This document shows, one piece after another, positions 31,764-42,755 of a stretch of 64,000 nt of DNA. The notes beneath the pieces are model-generated. The model was not told where the DNA came from and made no database searches. It saw only the letters and a program-made list of their open reading frames with translations. The number at the start of each line of letters is the position of its first letter. The first letter of the stretch is position 1. The DNA comes from Neopusillimonas aromaticivorans. GTDB lineage: Bacteria > Pseudomonadota > Gammaproteobacteria > Burkholderiales > Burkholderiaceae_B. A program made the translations under genes and the position numbers. The DNA is taken from the NCBI RefSeq assembly GCF_030344915.1, contig NZ_CP128233.1, forward strand, positions 558,001 to 622,000. Reading direction: 5' to 3'.

Positions 31764-33974
31764 CTACCGCATTCTGGAAATACGAACCTCAGCGCCACGG
31801 CGCTTTACTTCAAGACCTTCGGACGGCAGGATCTTGAGCCCCTCAAGACCCTTGATGTAACTGGAACCCTGCATTTGCATGACACGAATCTTGTTGCGCA
31901 TGACAGCAGGACTCTGTTCGGGCATGCCGAACAGCCACACCTCGTCAAGCAAGCGTGCAGAATTGAATTCAGCAGTATGCAGAGCTATCGGACCCAGGCA
32001 CAGCATTTGCCCTTCACGCCCGAACACCGGCAAGCGGTCAAGGCCCGCCTCGACCTTGAGTACTGTTCCACCATCGTAGCGCCAGCCTGTGGAGAGATCC
32101 CACCAACCCGAGCCTTCGGGCAAATACACCGTAATGGTTTGCCCCGGACCTGTCGCAGGCGCCACCAGCAAAGCCGGCCCCAACATGTATTGGGTATCGA
32201 ATTGATGAGCGACAACATCATCAGGGAACGCCAGCGCCATCGCACGCTGCACCGGCAAACCAGTTCGCACCGCGTCTTCAATAATGCCCAGAATATAAGG
32301 AATCAAACGATAACGCCACTGCAACCAATGACGCACCAGCGACTGTGTTTCGGCATCGAATGCCTGGGTAACAGGGCAGGCAGGGCCTGAAAACTGAAAT
32401 TGGCTGAAAACACGCATTGGGCCAGCCAGCGCACGTACAACTCGGGAGTCAGCTCATCGACGGGCGCCGCAGCATTGCCCAATGTTTGCATTTGTACCGG
32501 AACGCCGCATGACCCAACGCTGAGCGCAGTACGCAACGCATGCTGCATACCCTGCCAGTTATTGCTGACTGCCGGCGCACTTTGCCAGGCGAACCGCTGG
32601 GTGGCGGGGAACAGGTCCCGGCTGAAAACCACCCCTTCCTGCGGTGTTTTATGCCCTGCCACCGCATCAAAGAGCGCACGACGGGCCAACAACGGATAAA
32701 CCTGGCGCAACTGTGCACCTGTTTCGCCGCCACGTGCGGTAATACCTTCGGGGATATCGAACCAGGCGTCACATACCGGAGCCCCAACGCCGTCATCAAA
32801 CACCTGACGCTGGCGCTCTGACCACGCCTTGTACACATCTTTGTTCGTCAGGTCGAGCAAGCCGAAGGGCTTGCCCCTTGTGACGTCATTACCCGGGAAA
32901 ACATGAGCAGTCGAATCGTCGTCATTGAGCAGCAGCCAACCCCGATCTTCCCACTCTTCAAACAAGATGGTACCCGCAAGCACCCCGGGAAATGTTGGTA
33001 CCGCCAGCAAGGCATTGAGTTGCGAAAAGCGCGCGAAGAGCGCTTTGGCATCGGCGACAAGGGAGGTGTCCCATTCGAACCCAGGTTTGTCGGCCTGGAA
33101 ACCATAAGGTGCCGCCCCTGTCAATCGGACTGCATCAAAGGCAAACCCGCGTTCCCGCATATCTTGCGCCACAGCCGCCAATGCTTCAGGAGACTGGCCC
33201 GGCGCCTGATCAAGCCACACACCCATCGGCCACAAACCCGGTTGACCGGCACGACCTGTCAGGGCCGTATATTGATTCAGGATTTCGGCAGGATCACCGG
33301 CAAAGACAAACACATCGCAAATATCATCGTGTACCTGCACCGAATACAGATCATGCTGGCTTTGCCCCAGATCGTGCACGACACGACCCAGTGTATTGAC
33401 ATATATGCCCCAGCCATCGGGACTCCAGACCAGCGGCAACGCCCGATGGGCGGGCAGATCGGAAACAACCCGCTCACCGCGCCGGTCAAAGTTCGCGGAC
33501 GTTTCACCCAGACCGAACAACGCATCGCCTTCGTCGAGCTCAAGACCAAGCTGCCACACCGTTTCACCCGCCACCTGCCCCTGCAGCGACGCAGGAGCTA
33601 CCGACGCCACCAGCAGGACATCTCCCTTGGACAACGACCAGTTCGCTCGCGCATCGATTTCCAGCGTGACATCGCCTTGTTCAATCGACCACGCCCCCCT
33701 GGGCCGCCAGCAACGAGCTGACCTGCATTTCGCTGACGGGATCGGGGCGGGCCAGCAACATTTCGGCATGCCGCACGGCACGCGCGGACGGCTTTTCTGG
33801 TGACAAGCGAGCCATCGGGCCAAACTGCAGCCGGAATACACCGGGGGCATGCGCCTCTATGCGCAGATACGTGTCAGTATCAGCAATCTGGAAATCGACG
33901 GTTGTCGATTTCGCGCCAGCAAATTTCAGGGAATCAACAGGCTTCACGTTTTCGAGGTAAGACTTGGGCGGCAC
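31764..33974 (-). CDS. Glycoside hydrolase family 31 enzyme (two frameshifts)
   Basis: Probable alpha-glucosidase or alpha-xylosidase of about 737 aa. The N-terminal beta domain reads FQIADTDTYLRIEAHAPGVFRLQFGP. Next come FGLGETSANFDRRGERV and a catalytic barrel with GLWPMGVWLDQAP, LLDLTNKDVYKAW and CDAWFDIPEGI, whose Asp is the likely nucleophile position. The C-terminal region has RYRLIPYILGIIEDA and the AFPDDVVAHQFDTQYMLGPALLVAPAT motif typical of GH31. Breaks: C6 run 33694-33699 (two missing or one extra) and near 32390. The start is GTG 33974. No sugar transporter or regulator adjoins it, so the substrate is unknown. No signal peptide is seen, so it is probably cytoplasmic. Confidence 0.85.
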
Positions 33975-34155
33975 AGCGCATTCCTTGGGCTTAAAGCCTC
34001 AAAGCGTTCAAAAGTCGATATTTTGACGGATTTACGCTATAAAATAAAATCGTTTGTGTATTTTGGCTGAAAACAGCCGCTTATGCTCTGGCCCTTGCAG
34101 GCTGGCTGGCGGGTTTTTCATTACGTCCGCGTTGCACCACTCTACAGCAAATAAA

Positions 34156-35999
34156 TCAACATGCCGCAATCGCACGCAACAAATCGCGCTCCAGGGGCAG
34201 GGGCTCGTCATTCAGTGTCGCCGCAACGATCTCTCCGGCCAGCGCCGACCAGGTCAACCCGCGTGAACCATAGGCACACGCCAGCCACAAACCCTGACAG
34301 CCCGACAACTCACCGATAACCGGCAAACGGCCGGGCACAACGGCACGCCATCCGGCCCACCCTCCGGCAACTGCGGCAACCAGGTCGTCGCGCCCGGTAC
34401 CCGCCGGCGCGCCAGCACCGGGGGCAGCGGTATCAATACCCAGAACTGCACATGCCTTGTCAATCACCTGGGCATGACCCTCGGGCGTAACCTGCGCCTG
34501 CAACGCCTCCAGATCATAGGTACCACCGCCAACGTGCAGACCATCGACCGGCGGTAGCCAATACCCTTCGCCATCCAGGACACACCGGGCCGAGGTCGTG
34601 AAGCGTGTGGTGTCAAAATAGCTGACCTGGCCGGCTATCGCCTGCATTTGCGTCAAGCGCACAGGCAATTCCAGAAAACCGCTAGCACGAAGCAACGGCA
34701 AAACGCCTGCGGCATTGGCCATGATGACAGTCGGCACCGATATCAACGGCTGCCCCTGCACCCCAAGCAGCCGCCACTGACCCGGCCCGCCGGACACCCG
34801 CCCCACATTGCACCCTTGCACCACAATACCGGAGCGCGCCAGCAACGCCTCGACCAAATGCCCGGGACGCATCACCATACCTTCAGAAAACCAGGCATAA
34901 GAACGACCTTTGCCCAGCACCGTTTCGGTGGCAGGCGCATCACCCGTGCACCAACGCGCCCACGACGGTGGAAACCCTCCTGCCTGCAAGGCCTCGCGCA
35001 ATCGCGCTTGCTCGACAGGATCCGCAGTGACAACGGCCGTACCGGCTTTCACAGGCCGCGCACCAGCAGCAAGCGTATGCCAACGCAACCAGGACAGACG
35101 CGCTCCGGCACGGGACAACCGCGCCCGATAGTCATCGTCACGCGAGACAGCGGGAGTGACTGCCGCCCCCACATGTCCGGCATGACAACCCTGGCGTGAA
35201 CCTTCCAGCGCCGCATCAAACACATGGACCTCGTGCCCCCGCAGGGCCAACGCATAGGCGACCCCTGCCCCCGCTATCCCGCCACCGATAACAGCCACCC
35301 GACGATCTGATGATGCCCGCCGCACCCCATGCATCAACCCCGGCCGCAACCTGGCCTGCACCCACGACGATGGCTCTGCGGCATGACGGACTGAACCGGT
35401 GTCTGTCACCCAGGGTAAAACAGCGGCCTCACAAATAAAACCAGCCCGCTGCAAGCCGCGTCGAATTTGCTCGTGCTGCAACCCGCCACACGCCTGCACC
35501 AGCGCCCCCGCCGTCGCAAGCCGTGCCAACTGGCCAAACAAAGAGAAGCCGGGTTCACTGACAACCAGACGACCCACATTACAATCCAGCAAAAAAACAT
35601 CGACCCGCGCCATCAACTGCACCACAGCCTGTTTGAGCGGCATATGCAACAAGGTCAGGCTGACCCGCCCTTCGTCAAACTCCAGCCGGCTGATACCCGG
35701 CAATGGCGTTTGCCAGGCGGACAACAAGGCCTCACCACCGATACCACGACGTTCAGCCCCCAACACGAGGCCAGTTCGGACGCGTCGCCTGGCAGCGGGT
35801 CAAGGCCCACATAATGCAGTCGTGCACCAGGCGGCGAACTGGCTTGCCACGCTTGCCAGACCGCAACAAAACGTTGCCCCGCACCAAACGCACTGTCACA
35901 CAGCGTCAGCGCACGGTAGCCTTGTTTCCCTGCCTCACTGGCCTGGGGTGCCAGATTTTGAAGCCATTCAGCCATCAAGCTGCGGTTTGAGTCATGCAT
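34156..35999 (-). CDS. mnmC: MnmC-like bifunctional tRNA wobble-uridine modification protein (one frameshift, diverged N-domain)
   Basis: The C-terminal half is a clear FAD-dependent oxidoreductase (MnmC2): VAVIGGGIAGAGVAYALALRG for FAD binding, HAGHVGAAVTP, GEGYWLPPVDGLHVGGGTYD and a closing GLWLACAYGSRGLTWSALAGE. This half removes the carboxymethyl group from cmnm5s2U34. The N-terminal half should be the SAM methyltransferase (MnmC1). Its glycine-rich loop appears as LCDSAFGAGQRFVAVWQAW, but the usual leader of about 60 residues before it is missing. The usual FLDGFAP motif reads FLLDCNVGRL. A frame break near 35757-35766 is fixed by one base, giving about 614 aa. The methyltransferase half may be inactive or specialised. 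Confidence 0.82.
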
Positions 36000-36072
36000 T
36001 GTGTATTTAATTCAATCTGTCGCAGACGAGTCACGTAATGTTGCGTAAACTTATGGGTCGTATTGCATTCGC

Positions 36073-36933
36073 ATGGCCGGTATGAAAACAGAATCTTTAC
36101 ACCTTGGCGAACACCTTGAAACTGCGGTTCGCGCAGCACACGCTGGGGCCGCCCTGCTGCAGTCCCATGCTCACCGGCGCAGTGACCTGGTCATCGACAA
36201 AAAAGCCCGTAACGACCTGGTTTCGCAAGCAGACCGCGACGCCGAACGCGCCATTTTAGACATCCTTGTCACCGACACGCCGCACCTGGGCATCGTCGCC
36301 GAAGAATCGGGTGGTGACGCCCAGGGCCTGGCCTCATGGTTCATCGACCCGCTTGATGGCACCACCAATTTCCTGCACGGCATCCCGCACTATGCAGTTT
36401 CAATTGCCCTGGTGGCCCATGCAGGTACCGTACTGCCGGGCTCCGGCCCACTCGAAAAAGACACACCGGTCATCGGCGTGGTGTACGACCCCTGCCGCGA
36501 AGAGCTTTTCACGGCGCTGCACGACAGTGGGGCCTGGCTGAACGGCCATCGCATCCGGTGCTCGTCCACCGATACGCTGGCCGAATCACTGCTGGCCACA
36601 GGCCTGCCCTTCCGGGACTTCAGTTTCTACGACGCCTACATGCCGACACTGGCCAATGCCATGCACAGCACCCGCGGCGTACGGCGTTGTGGCTCTGCCG
36701 CACTGGATCTGGCCTGGACCGCCTGCGGGCGCTACGATGGCTACTGGGAAATGGGCCTGGCGCCCTGGGATGTTGCCGCAGGTACCCTGCTTGTGCGAGA
36801 AGCTGGTGGTGTGGCCGAAGACATTCGTCACGAGACGCCGTGGCCAATCGGCGGTTACATTTATGCCAGCAACCCGCATTTGGCCGGGCCACTATACCAA
36901 CTGGCCGGTGCCCAGCTGCAGAACAACACTTAA
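36073..36933 (+). CDS. suhB: Inositol monophosphatase family protein SuhB
   Basis: Lithium-sensitive sugar phosphatase fold; in enterobacteria SuhB also joins rRNA antitermination complexes. Intact, about 286 aa. Metal-site motifs: LVSQADRDAER, IVAEESGG, WFIDPLDGTTNFLHGIPHYAVSIAL and the C-terminal YWEMGLAPWDVAAGTLLVREAGG. A second in-frame ATG at 36082 (MKTESLHLGEH) is an equally good start. A loop of about 15 residues after VAHAG (LPGSGPLEKDT) looks like an insertion relative to shorter homologues. It is divergent from mnmC and 17 bp upstream of the M20 peptidase gene. Confidence 0.9.
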   Translation: MAGMKTESLHLGEHLETAVRAAHAGAALLQSHAHRRSDLVIDKKARNDLVSQADRDAERAILDILVTDTPHLGIVAEESGGDAQGLASWFIDPLDGTTNFLHGIPHYAVSIALVAHAGTVLPGSGPLEKDTPVIGVVYDPCREELFTALHDSGAWLNGHRIRCSSTDTLAESLLATGLPFRDFSFYDAYMPTLANAMHSTRGVRRCGSAALDLAWTACGRYDGYWEMGLAPWDVAAGTLLVREAGGVAEDIRHETPWPIGGYIYASNPHLAGPLYQLAGAQLQNNT

Positions 36934-36950
36934 CCCGCGAAGATGTCATT

Positions 36951-38154
36951 ATGAAGCTCGTCGAACCCTGGTCTCCTGGCAACCCGAAATCGCCGCCATT
37001 CGTCGTGATATCCACGCCCACCCCGAGCTGGCCTACGAAGAATTTCGCACAGCCGATGTTGTTGCTGCGCAGCTTGAGTCATGGGGCATTCCCGTGCATC
37101 GCGGCCTGGGGGTTACCGGTGTGGTGGGTACCATTGAGGGTACTGCAGGCCCCGGCGGTGCCATCGGCCTGCGCGCCGATATGGATGCCCTGCCCATGCA
37201 GGAAACCAACGCTTTCGAACACGCCAGCAAACACCCTGGCAAAATGCACGCCTGCGGTCACGACGGGCATGTCGCCATGCTTCTGGCCGCAGCCCGCTAC
37301 CTGTCGCAGCACCGTAATTTCCCCGGCACGGTGTATCTGATTTTCCAGCCTGCCGAAGAAGGGTTCAGCGGCGCCAAACGCATGATTGACGATGGCCTGT
37401 TCGACCTGTTCCCGGCGGATGCCGTATTTGGCATGCACAACTGGCCCGGGCTGCCCGAAGGCAGCTTCGGCATCACCCTGGCCCGATCATGGGTGGCAGC
37501 AACAACTTCGAAATTGTCCTTAACGGCAAAGGAGCTCACGCTGCCATGCCCAATCTGGGTCATGACCCCATCATGGCGGCGGTTCATCTGGTGCAATCGC
37601 TGCAAACCACCATCACCCGCAATCTTGACCCGCTCGAACCCGCTGTCCTTAGTGTCACGCAAATCCACAGCGGAACCGCCGATAACGTCATCCCCGATTC
37701 GGCCGAAATCCGGGGCACGGTTCGTACGCTATCCGAGGAAGCCCTTGATCTTATCGAAGGTCGCATGACCGATATCGTCGAACATACCGCACGCGCGTTC
37801 AACTGCACCTCGAAATTCGTCTTTGCACGCAAGTATCCACCCACGGTCAATCACCCGAACGAGGCTGCGCTTTGCACCGAAGTGGCGCGTGACCTGGTAG
37901 GCAATGACCTTGTCTTCGAAAACATCCGGCCCTCAATGGGCGCCGAAGATTTTGCATTCATGCTGAAAGAAAAACCGGGCTGTTACCTCTGGATCGGCAA
38001 TGGTGACGGTGATCATCGCACCAAAGGCCATGGCCTGGGGCCGTGCACACTGCACAACGGCAGCTACGACTTCAATGACAACCTGCTGCCTGTTGGCGCG
38101 AGTTTCTGGGTCAACCTGGCATGGCGGTGGCTGGCAGCCAACGCTAAAGCGTAA
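36951..38154 (+). CDS. M20 family amidohydrolase, hippurate-hydrolase-like (two frameshifts)
   Basis: Zinc-dependent amidohydrolase of the M20D group, which removes acyl groups from N-acyl amino acids. Landmarks: RRDIHAHPELAYEEF, GLRADMDALPM, the metal-binding GKMHACGHDGHVAMLL, FQPAEEGFSGAKRM, VLNGKGAHAAMP, SGTADNVIPDSAEIRGTVRT and the final metal ligand in LHNGSYDFNDNLLPVG. Breaks near 36964-36968 and at 37482-37484; one base each gives about 401 aa from ATG 36951. Substrate is not determinable from sequence; N-acetyl-diaminopimelate deacetylase-like activity is an alternative. Confidence 0.88.
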
Positions 38155-38160
38155 CAAGGC

Positions 38161-39656
38161 GTGCACACCATGGAGCAACCCACGCCACCTGTCGGCACGC
38201 CAGTCAATGAACCTATTGTCATTCCAAGACGGCTTGACCCTGAAGACGCGCAACAAGCGCTGCAAAAACTGCAGGGCATCCTGAAACGCCAAGAAGTCGT
38301 CGAAACACTGGCACACCGACAATACGAAGACAACGACAAATCGAACCTGCTCGAGGGCATTGTCCATCGCCAGCACGAAAACGAAATCAAAGCGCTCATC
38401 AACGGCCTGCATCCGTCTGATATCGCTTTCATTCTCGAATCGTTGCCGGTCGAAGAACGACAAGCCGTCTGGCAACTGGTCAACCCCGAATTTGATGCCG
38501 ATGTGCTTCTTGAAATCGACGACTGGGCACGCGAGTCGCTCATTGAGTCGATGGATCACGATGACCTCGTGGCAGCAACCGAGGCCATGGATGCCGACGA
38601 GATTGCCGACCTGGTCGCCGACCTGCCACCTGCGGTGGTCGCCGAGGTGCAAAAGGTCTGACCGAGGAAGAGCGCGCGCAACTGATCGAGGCCATGGGTT
38701 ACCCGGAAGGTACCGTGGGCGCCATGATGGACTTCGAAATGGTCCGGGTCCGTGAAGACGTATCGCTTGAGGTGGTGCTCCGCTACCTGCGCCGTCTGCA
38801 AGAACTCCCCGACCATACCGACCAGATTTTCGTGGTTGATCGGCAAGACAAGCTGCTGGGGGTGTTGCCGGTTTCAAAACTGCTGGTCAGTGAACCGGAA
38901 GCCGACGTTAAGGCCGTCATGCAAAAAGACTTCCTGACCTTGAATCCGCTTGACTCTGATGCCGATGCGGCCGGTGCGTTCGAGCGCTATGACCTGGTAT
39001 CAGCCCCCGTCATGGATGACCAGGGCCGCCTGATCGGCCGCGTGACCATCGCCGAAGTGGTTGACGTCATCCAGGAAGACTCGCAAGAGCAGGCCCTGTC
39101 CCGGGCCGGTCTCCAGGAAGAAGACATGTTCGCCCCGGTCATCAGCGCGATCCGCAACCGGGCACCCTGGCTGATGGTGAACCTGGTCACCGCATCAGTA
39201 GCATCATTTGTGGCGTCACGTTTCGAGGATACCGTCAGCCATATTGTCATTCTGGCGTTCCTCATGTCGATCGTCGCGGGTATTGGCGGCAACTCCGGCA
39301 ATCAAACCATGACCATGGTCATCCGCGCCCTGGCAGTCGGCCGGGTTACCGGGGCCTCAACATGGCAGCTGGTGCAACGTGAAATCAAGGTGACCTTCAT
39401 GGTGGGCCTGGCGGGCAGCCTGGTCGCCGCCAGTTTTGCCTGGGCCATTTCAGGGTCGTGGGCCATTGCGATTGTGATGATTGTTGCCATGATCGGCAAC
39501 ATGCTGGTGGGGGCATCACTGGGGGTGCTTATTCCGGTTCTGCGTGACCGCTTCGGCAAAGATCCTGCAATGGGATCATCGGTGCTGCTGACGTTTGCAA
39601 CTGATTCGCTGGGCTTTTTTATTTTTCTGGGGCTGGCGTCGCTGATTCTGCTTTGA
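38161..39656 (+). CDS. mgtE: Magnesium transporter MgtE (one frameshift)
   Basis: Mg2+-gated channel of the inner membrane. The N domain of superhelical repeats (IKALINGLHPSDIAFILESLP, LVAATEAMDADEIADLVADLP) is followed by the paired CBS module (MGYPEGTVGAMMDFEMVRV, LLGVLPVSKLL, APVMDDQGRLIGRVT). Five TM helices follow, with the family motif GIGGNSGNQTMTMVIRALA. The frame breaks near 38655-38656; one base gives QKGLTEEERAQLIEAMGY and about 498 aa. The start is GTG 38161 or ATG 38170. Mg2+ binding in the cytoplasmic domains closes the channel, so regulation is probably mainly post-translational; no riboswitch was recognised. Confidence 0.94.
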
Positions 39657-39697
39657 TGGTGTGACCTGGTCTGCACAGGTCTGCCGCTGGTTGCTGA

Positions 39698-39875
39698 TTG
39701 GTGCGGGGGTGTCGGGCTGCGGGCATCGCACGGCCCCTTCGGGGCTTCCCGGCGCTTCAGCACAACGCGGGGCGGGCGCTAAACTCGCCGGCTCAGACAC
39801 CGCCCCCTTGCCTCCCCGCGTTGCGCCGAAGCGCCGGCGTGCTCAAAGCCCTTTCGCCCGACACCCCCGCACCAA
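39698..39875. repeat. Intergenic palindromic element between mgtE and secA
   Basis: This 317-bp gap (39657-39973) holds no gene. A perfect 20-bp inverted repeat bounds the element: 39698-39717 (TTGGTGCGGGGG...) and 39856-39875. Inside is a second pair, 39751-39772 and 39814-39835, 22 bp with two mismatches (AACGCGGGG/CCCCGCGTT core), so the whole 178 bp can fold on itself. A small hairpin GCCCC-TTC-GGGGC lies at about 39733-39745. It sits between convergent genes, where termination or a repeat family (REP- or MITE-like) would fit. No transposase is present. Confidence 0.7.
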
Positions 39876-39973
39876 CCAGGAGCCAAATTGAGTGGCGATC
39901 CCAGCCAGGAGAGAATAAAACGACTGTCCAAGGCCACCTGAGGCTGCACGAAGCGGGGCCAAGCCCCACAAAA

Positions 39974-42708
39974 TCAGGCCAGCTTGCCGTGGCAGTGCTT
40001 GTACTTCTTCCCGGACCCGCAAGGACACGGATCATTACGCCCGACCCGCGGCACATCACCGGCCGGAATAGCCTCTTCAGGCAGCCCGGGATCCTCACCA
40101 CTAAGTGCTGCGTCATAATCGGCATGATGGTAAGTAACCCCGCCAATGCCCGAAGCCGGATCGGGTTCGGGCACTTCAACCTGCTCGGGCGTCTGGATAC
40201 GGACTGTCAACAAAACCCGCACCACTTCGGTTCGAACGCGATCAAGCATGTTCGAGAACAGCTCAAAGGCCTCACGCTTGTATTCTTGCTTGGGATCTTT
40301 CTGGGCATAACCGCGCAGGTGAATGCCCTGACGCAGATGATCCAATGCCGACAAGTGGCTGCGCCAGTTGGTATCAATGGACTGCAGCAGCACGGAACGC
40401 TCAAACGGCGCCCAGTTATCACGGCCCACCAAATCTACCTTGGTCTGGTACACCAAACGACCCTCAGAAAGGACACGCTCAAGCAGGTCATCATCTGTGA
40501 GATTAGGCTCTTGCTCGAGCATATCGGCCAAAGGCATGTGAATAGCCCAGTCAGACTCAAGTGTTGCCTGTAAACCGGCCACATCCCATTGCTCTTCAAC
40601 CGATTCTTCCGGCACATGGCTGCGGAACACTTCGGTGAGTGTTGCCTGAAGCAAATTGGCAACGGTATCGCCCACATCGGCCGCATCCAGAACTTCATTG
40701 CGCTGGGTGTAAAGCACCTTGCGCTGATCGTTGGAGACATCGTCGAACTGGAGCAACTGCTTGCGGATATCGAAGTTGCGGGCCTCAACCTTGCGCTGAG
40801 CCGACTCAATCGAGCGCGATACCATGCGCGCCTCAATGGGCTCGCCTTCCGGCAAACGCAGACGATCCATAATGGCACGCACCCGGTCGCCTGCAAATAT
40901 TCGCATCAGCGAATCTTCGAGCGACAGATAGAAACGCGATGACCCGGGATCACCCTGACGACCAGCGCGACCACGCAACTGATTGTCGATACGGCGAGAC
41001 TCGTGGCGCTCGGTGCCGATGATACGCAAACCGCCAGCCGCCTTGACCTGCTCATTCAACGGCTGCCATTCGGCCTTGATCTGCTGGATACGTGCCTGCT
41101 TTTCAGCATCGGAAAGAGTGTCATCGGCACGGACCAGATCAACCTGTTTCTCAACGCTTCCACCCAGCACGATATCGGTACCGCGCCCCGCCATATTGGT
41201 AGCAATAGTGATGCGACCCGGCTTGCCGGCTTCGGCAACGATTTCGGCCTCACGGGCATGCTGCTTGGCGTTCAGCACCTCGTGCGGAAACCCCGCCTTG
41301 CCCAACGCGGCAGAAAGACGCTCGGAGTTTTCAATACTGGTGGTGCCCACCAGAACAGGCTGACCGCGTTCGTGGCAATCTTTGATATCGGCCAGAATCG
41401 CGTTGTATTTTTCAGCGTCGGTTTTAAAGATCTGGTCATTCTGGTCGATACGAGCCATCGGCCGGTTGGTCGGGATGAGAACTGTTTCAAGACCATAGAT
41501 TTCCTGGAATTCATACGCTTCGGTATCGGCCGTACCGGTCATGCCGGACAGCTTCTCGTACATGCGGAAATAATTCTGGAAGGTAATCGAGGCCAGCGTC
41601 TGGTTTTCATTCTGGATCTTGACGCCCTCTTTGGCTTCGACTGCCTGATGCAGGCCATCGGACCAGCGACGCCCGGCCATCAGGCGACCGGTGAACTCGT
41701 CGACAATGGTGACTTCGTCGTTGGCAACCACATAATGCTGATCCTTGAAGAACAGATTATGGGCGCGCAGCGCCACCATGAGGTGGTGAATGAGCGTAAT
41801 GTGACGCGGATCGTAAAGCGATTCGCCTTCAGGCAACAACCCGATACGTGACAGGATTTCTTCGGCGTGCTCCATGCCCGACTCGGACAAGTGCACCTGT
41901 TGGCCTTTTTCATCCACCCAGAAATCGCCTTCGGGCTCGGGCTCGTGCGGACGGGGCTCGGAGGCCATGCGTGTCAGCATGGGCGGCACCGCATTCATGC
42001 GGATATAAAGATCCGTGTGATCTTCGGCCTGCCCGGAAATAATCAGGGAGTACGGGCTTCATCAATGAGGATCGAGTCAACTTCGTCGACAATCGCAAAA
42101 TTAAGACCGCGCTGGCGGCGGTCTTCGGCGCGATATTCCATGTTGTCGCGCAGGTAATCGAAACCAAACTCGTTGTTGGTGCCGTATGTAATATCAGCCG
42201 CGTAAGCCGCGATTTTTTCTGCGTTGTCTTGCTGGGGCACGACCACCCCTACCGACAAACCCAGAAAATTGTACAGCCGACCCATCCAGCCTGCGTCCCG
42301 GCGTGCCAGGTAATCATTGACGGTGACCACATGAACGCCCTTACCTGCTACCGCATTCAGGTACACCGCCAGCGTCGCCATAAGGGTTTTACCCTCGCCG
42401 GTACGCATTTCGGCAATTTTGCCATTATGCAGCGCAATAGCCCCGAGCATCTGGACATCAAAGTGGCGCATGCCAAACACACGCTTGCTGGCCTCGCGAA
42501 CGACCGCAAAGGCCTCGGGCAACAGATTGTCGAGTGTTTTCCCTTCAGCCAACTGCGCTTTGAACTGGGCGGTTTTCGCCTGAAGCTGCTCATCGGACAA
42601 GGCGGCCAGCGAGGGCTCAAGCGCATTGATTTGGGCGACCAGCTTGCGATACTGTTTAAGGATCCGGTCGTTGCGGGTACCTAAAAGCTTTTTAAGCAGA
42701 GAAACCAT
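39974..42708 (-). CDS. secA: Preprotein translocase ATPase SecA (one frameshift)
   Basis: Motor of the Sec protein-export pathway, essential. About 911 aa. The N-terminus is MVSLLKKLLGTRNDR. Walker A is in EMRTGEGKTLMATLAVYLNA; the DEAD motif is in IVDEVDSILIDEARTP. Helicase and scaffold regions follow (GMTGTADTEAYEF, TNMAGRGTDIVLGG, RRIDNQLRGRAGRQGDPGSS). The C-terminal zinc motif is RNDPCPCGSGKKYKHCHG, which binds SecB. A single break at 42046-42048, right after DEARTP, needs one base to continue into LIISGQAEDH. It is convergent with mgtE and follows the M23 gene. Confidence 0.97.
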
Positions 42709-42755
42709 AGTTCTTCGTATAAGTTGGCGGCAGCGCCGCAAGAAAACAATACAGT

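Noticed and set aside
37933..38877. 314-codon minus-strand frame across the M20 and mgtE genes
   Set aside because: It crosses a gene boundary on the other strand and shows no protein-like features.
39698..40573. 291-codon frame over the intergenic palindrome and the secA 3' end
   Set aside because: It starts within the inverted repeat and runs antisense to the SecA zinc motif, so it is not a gene.
41003..41851. 282-codon plus-strand frame inside secA
   Set aside because: It is a shadow of secA codons in a GC-rich genome; no recognisable motif.
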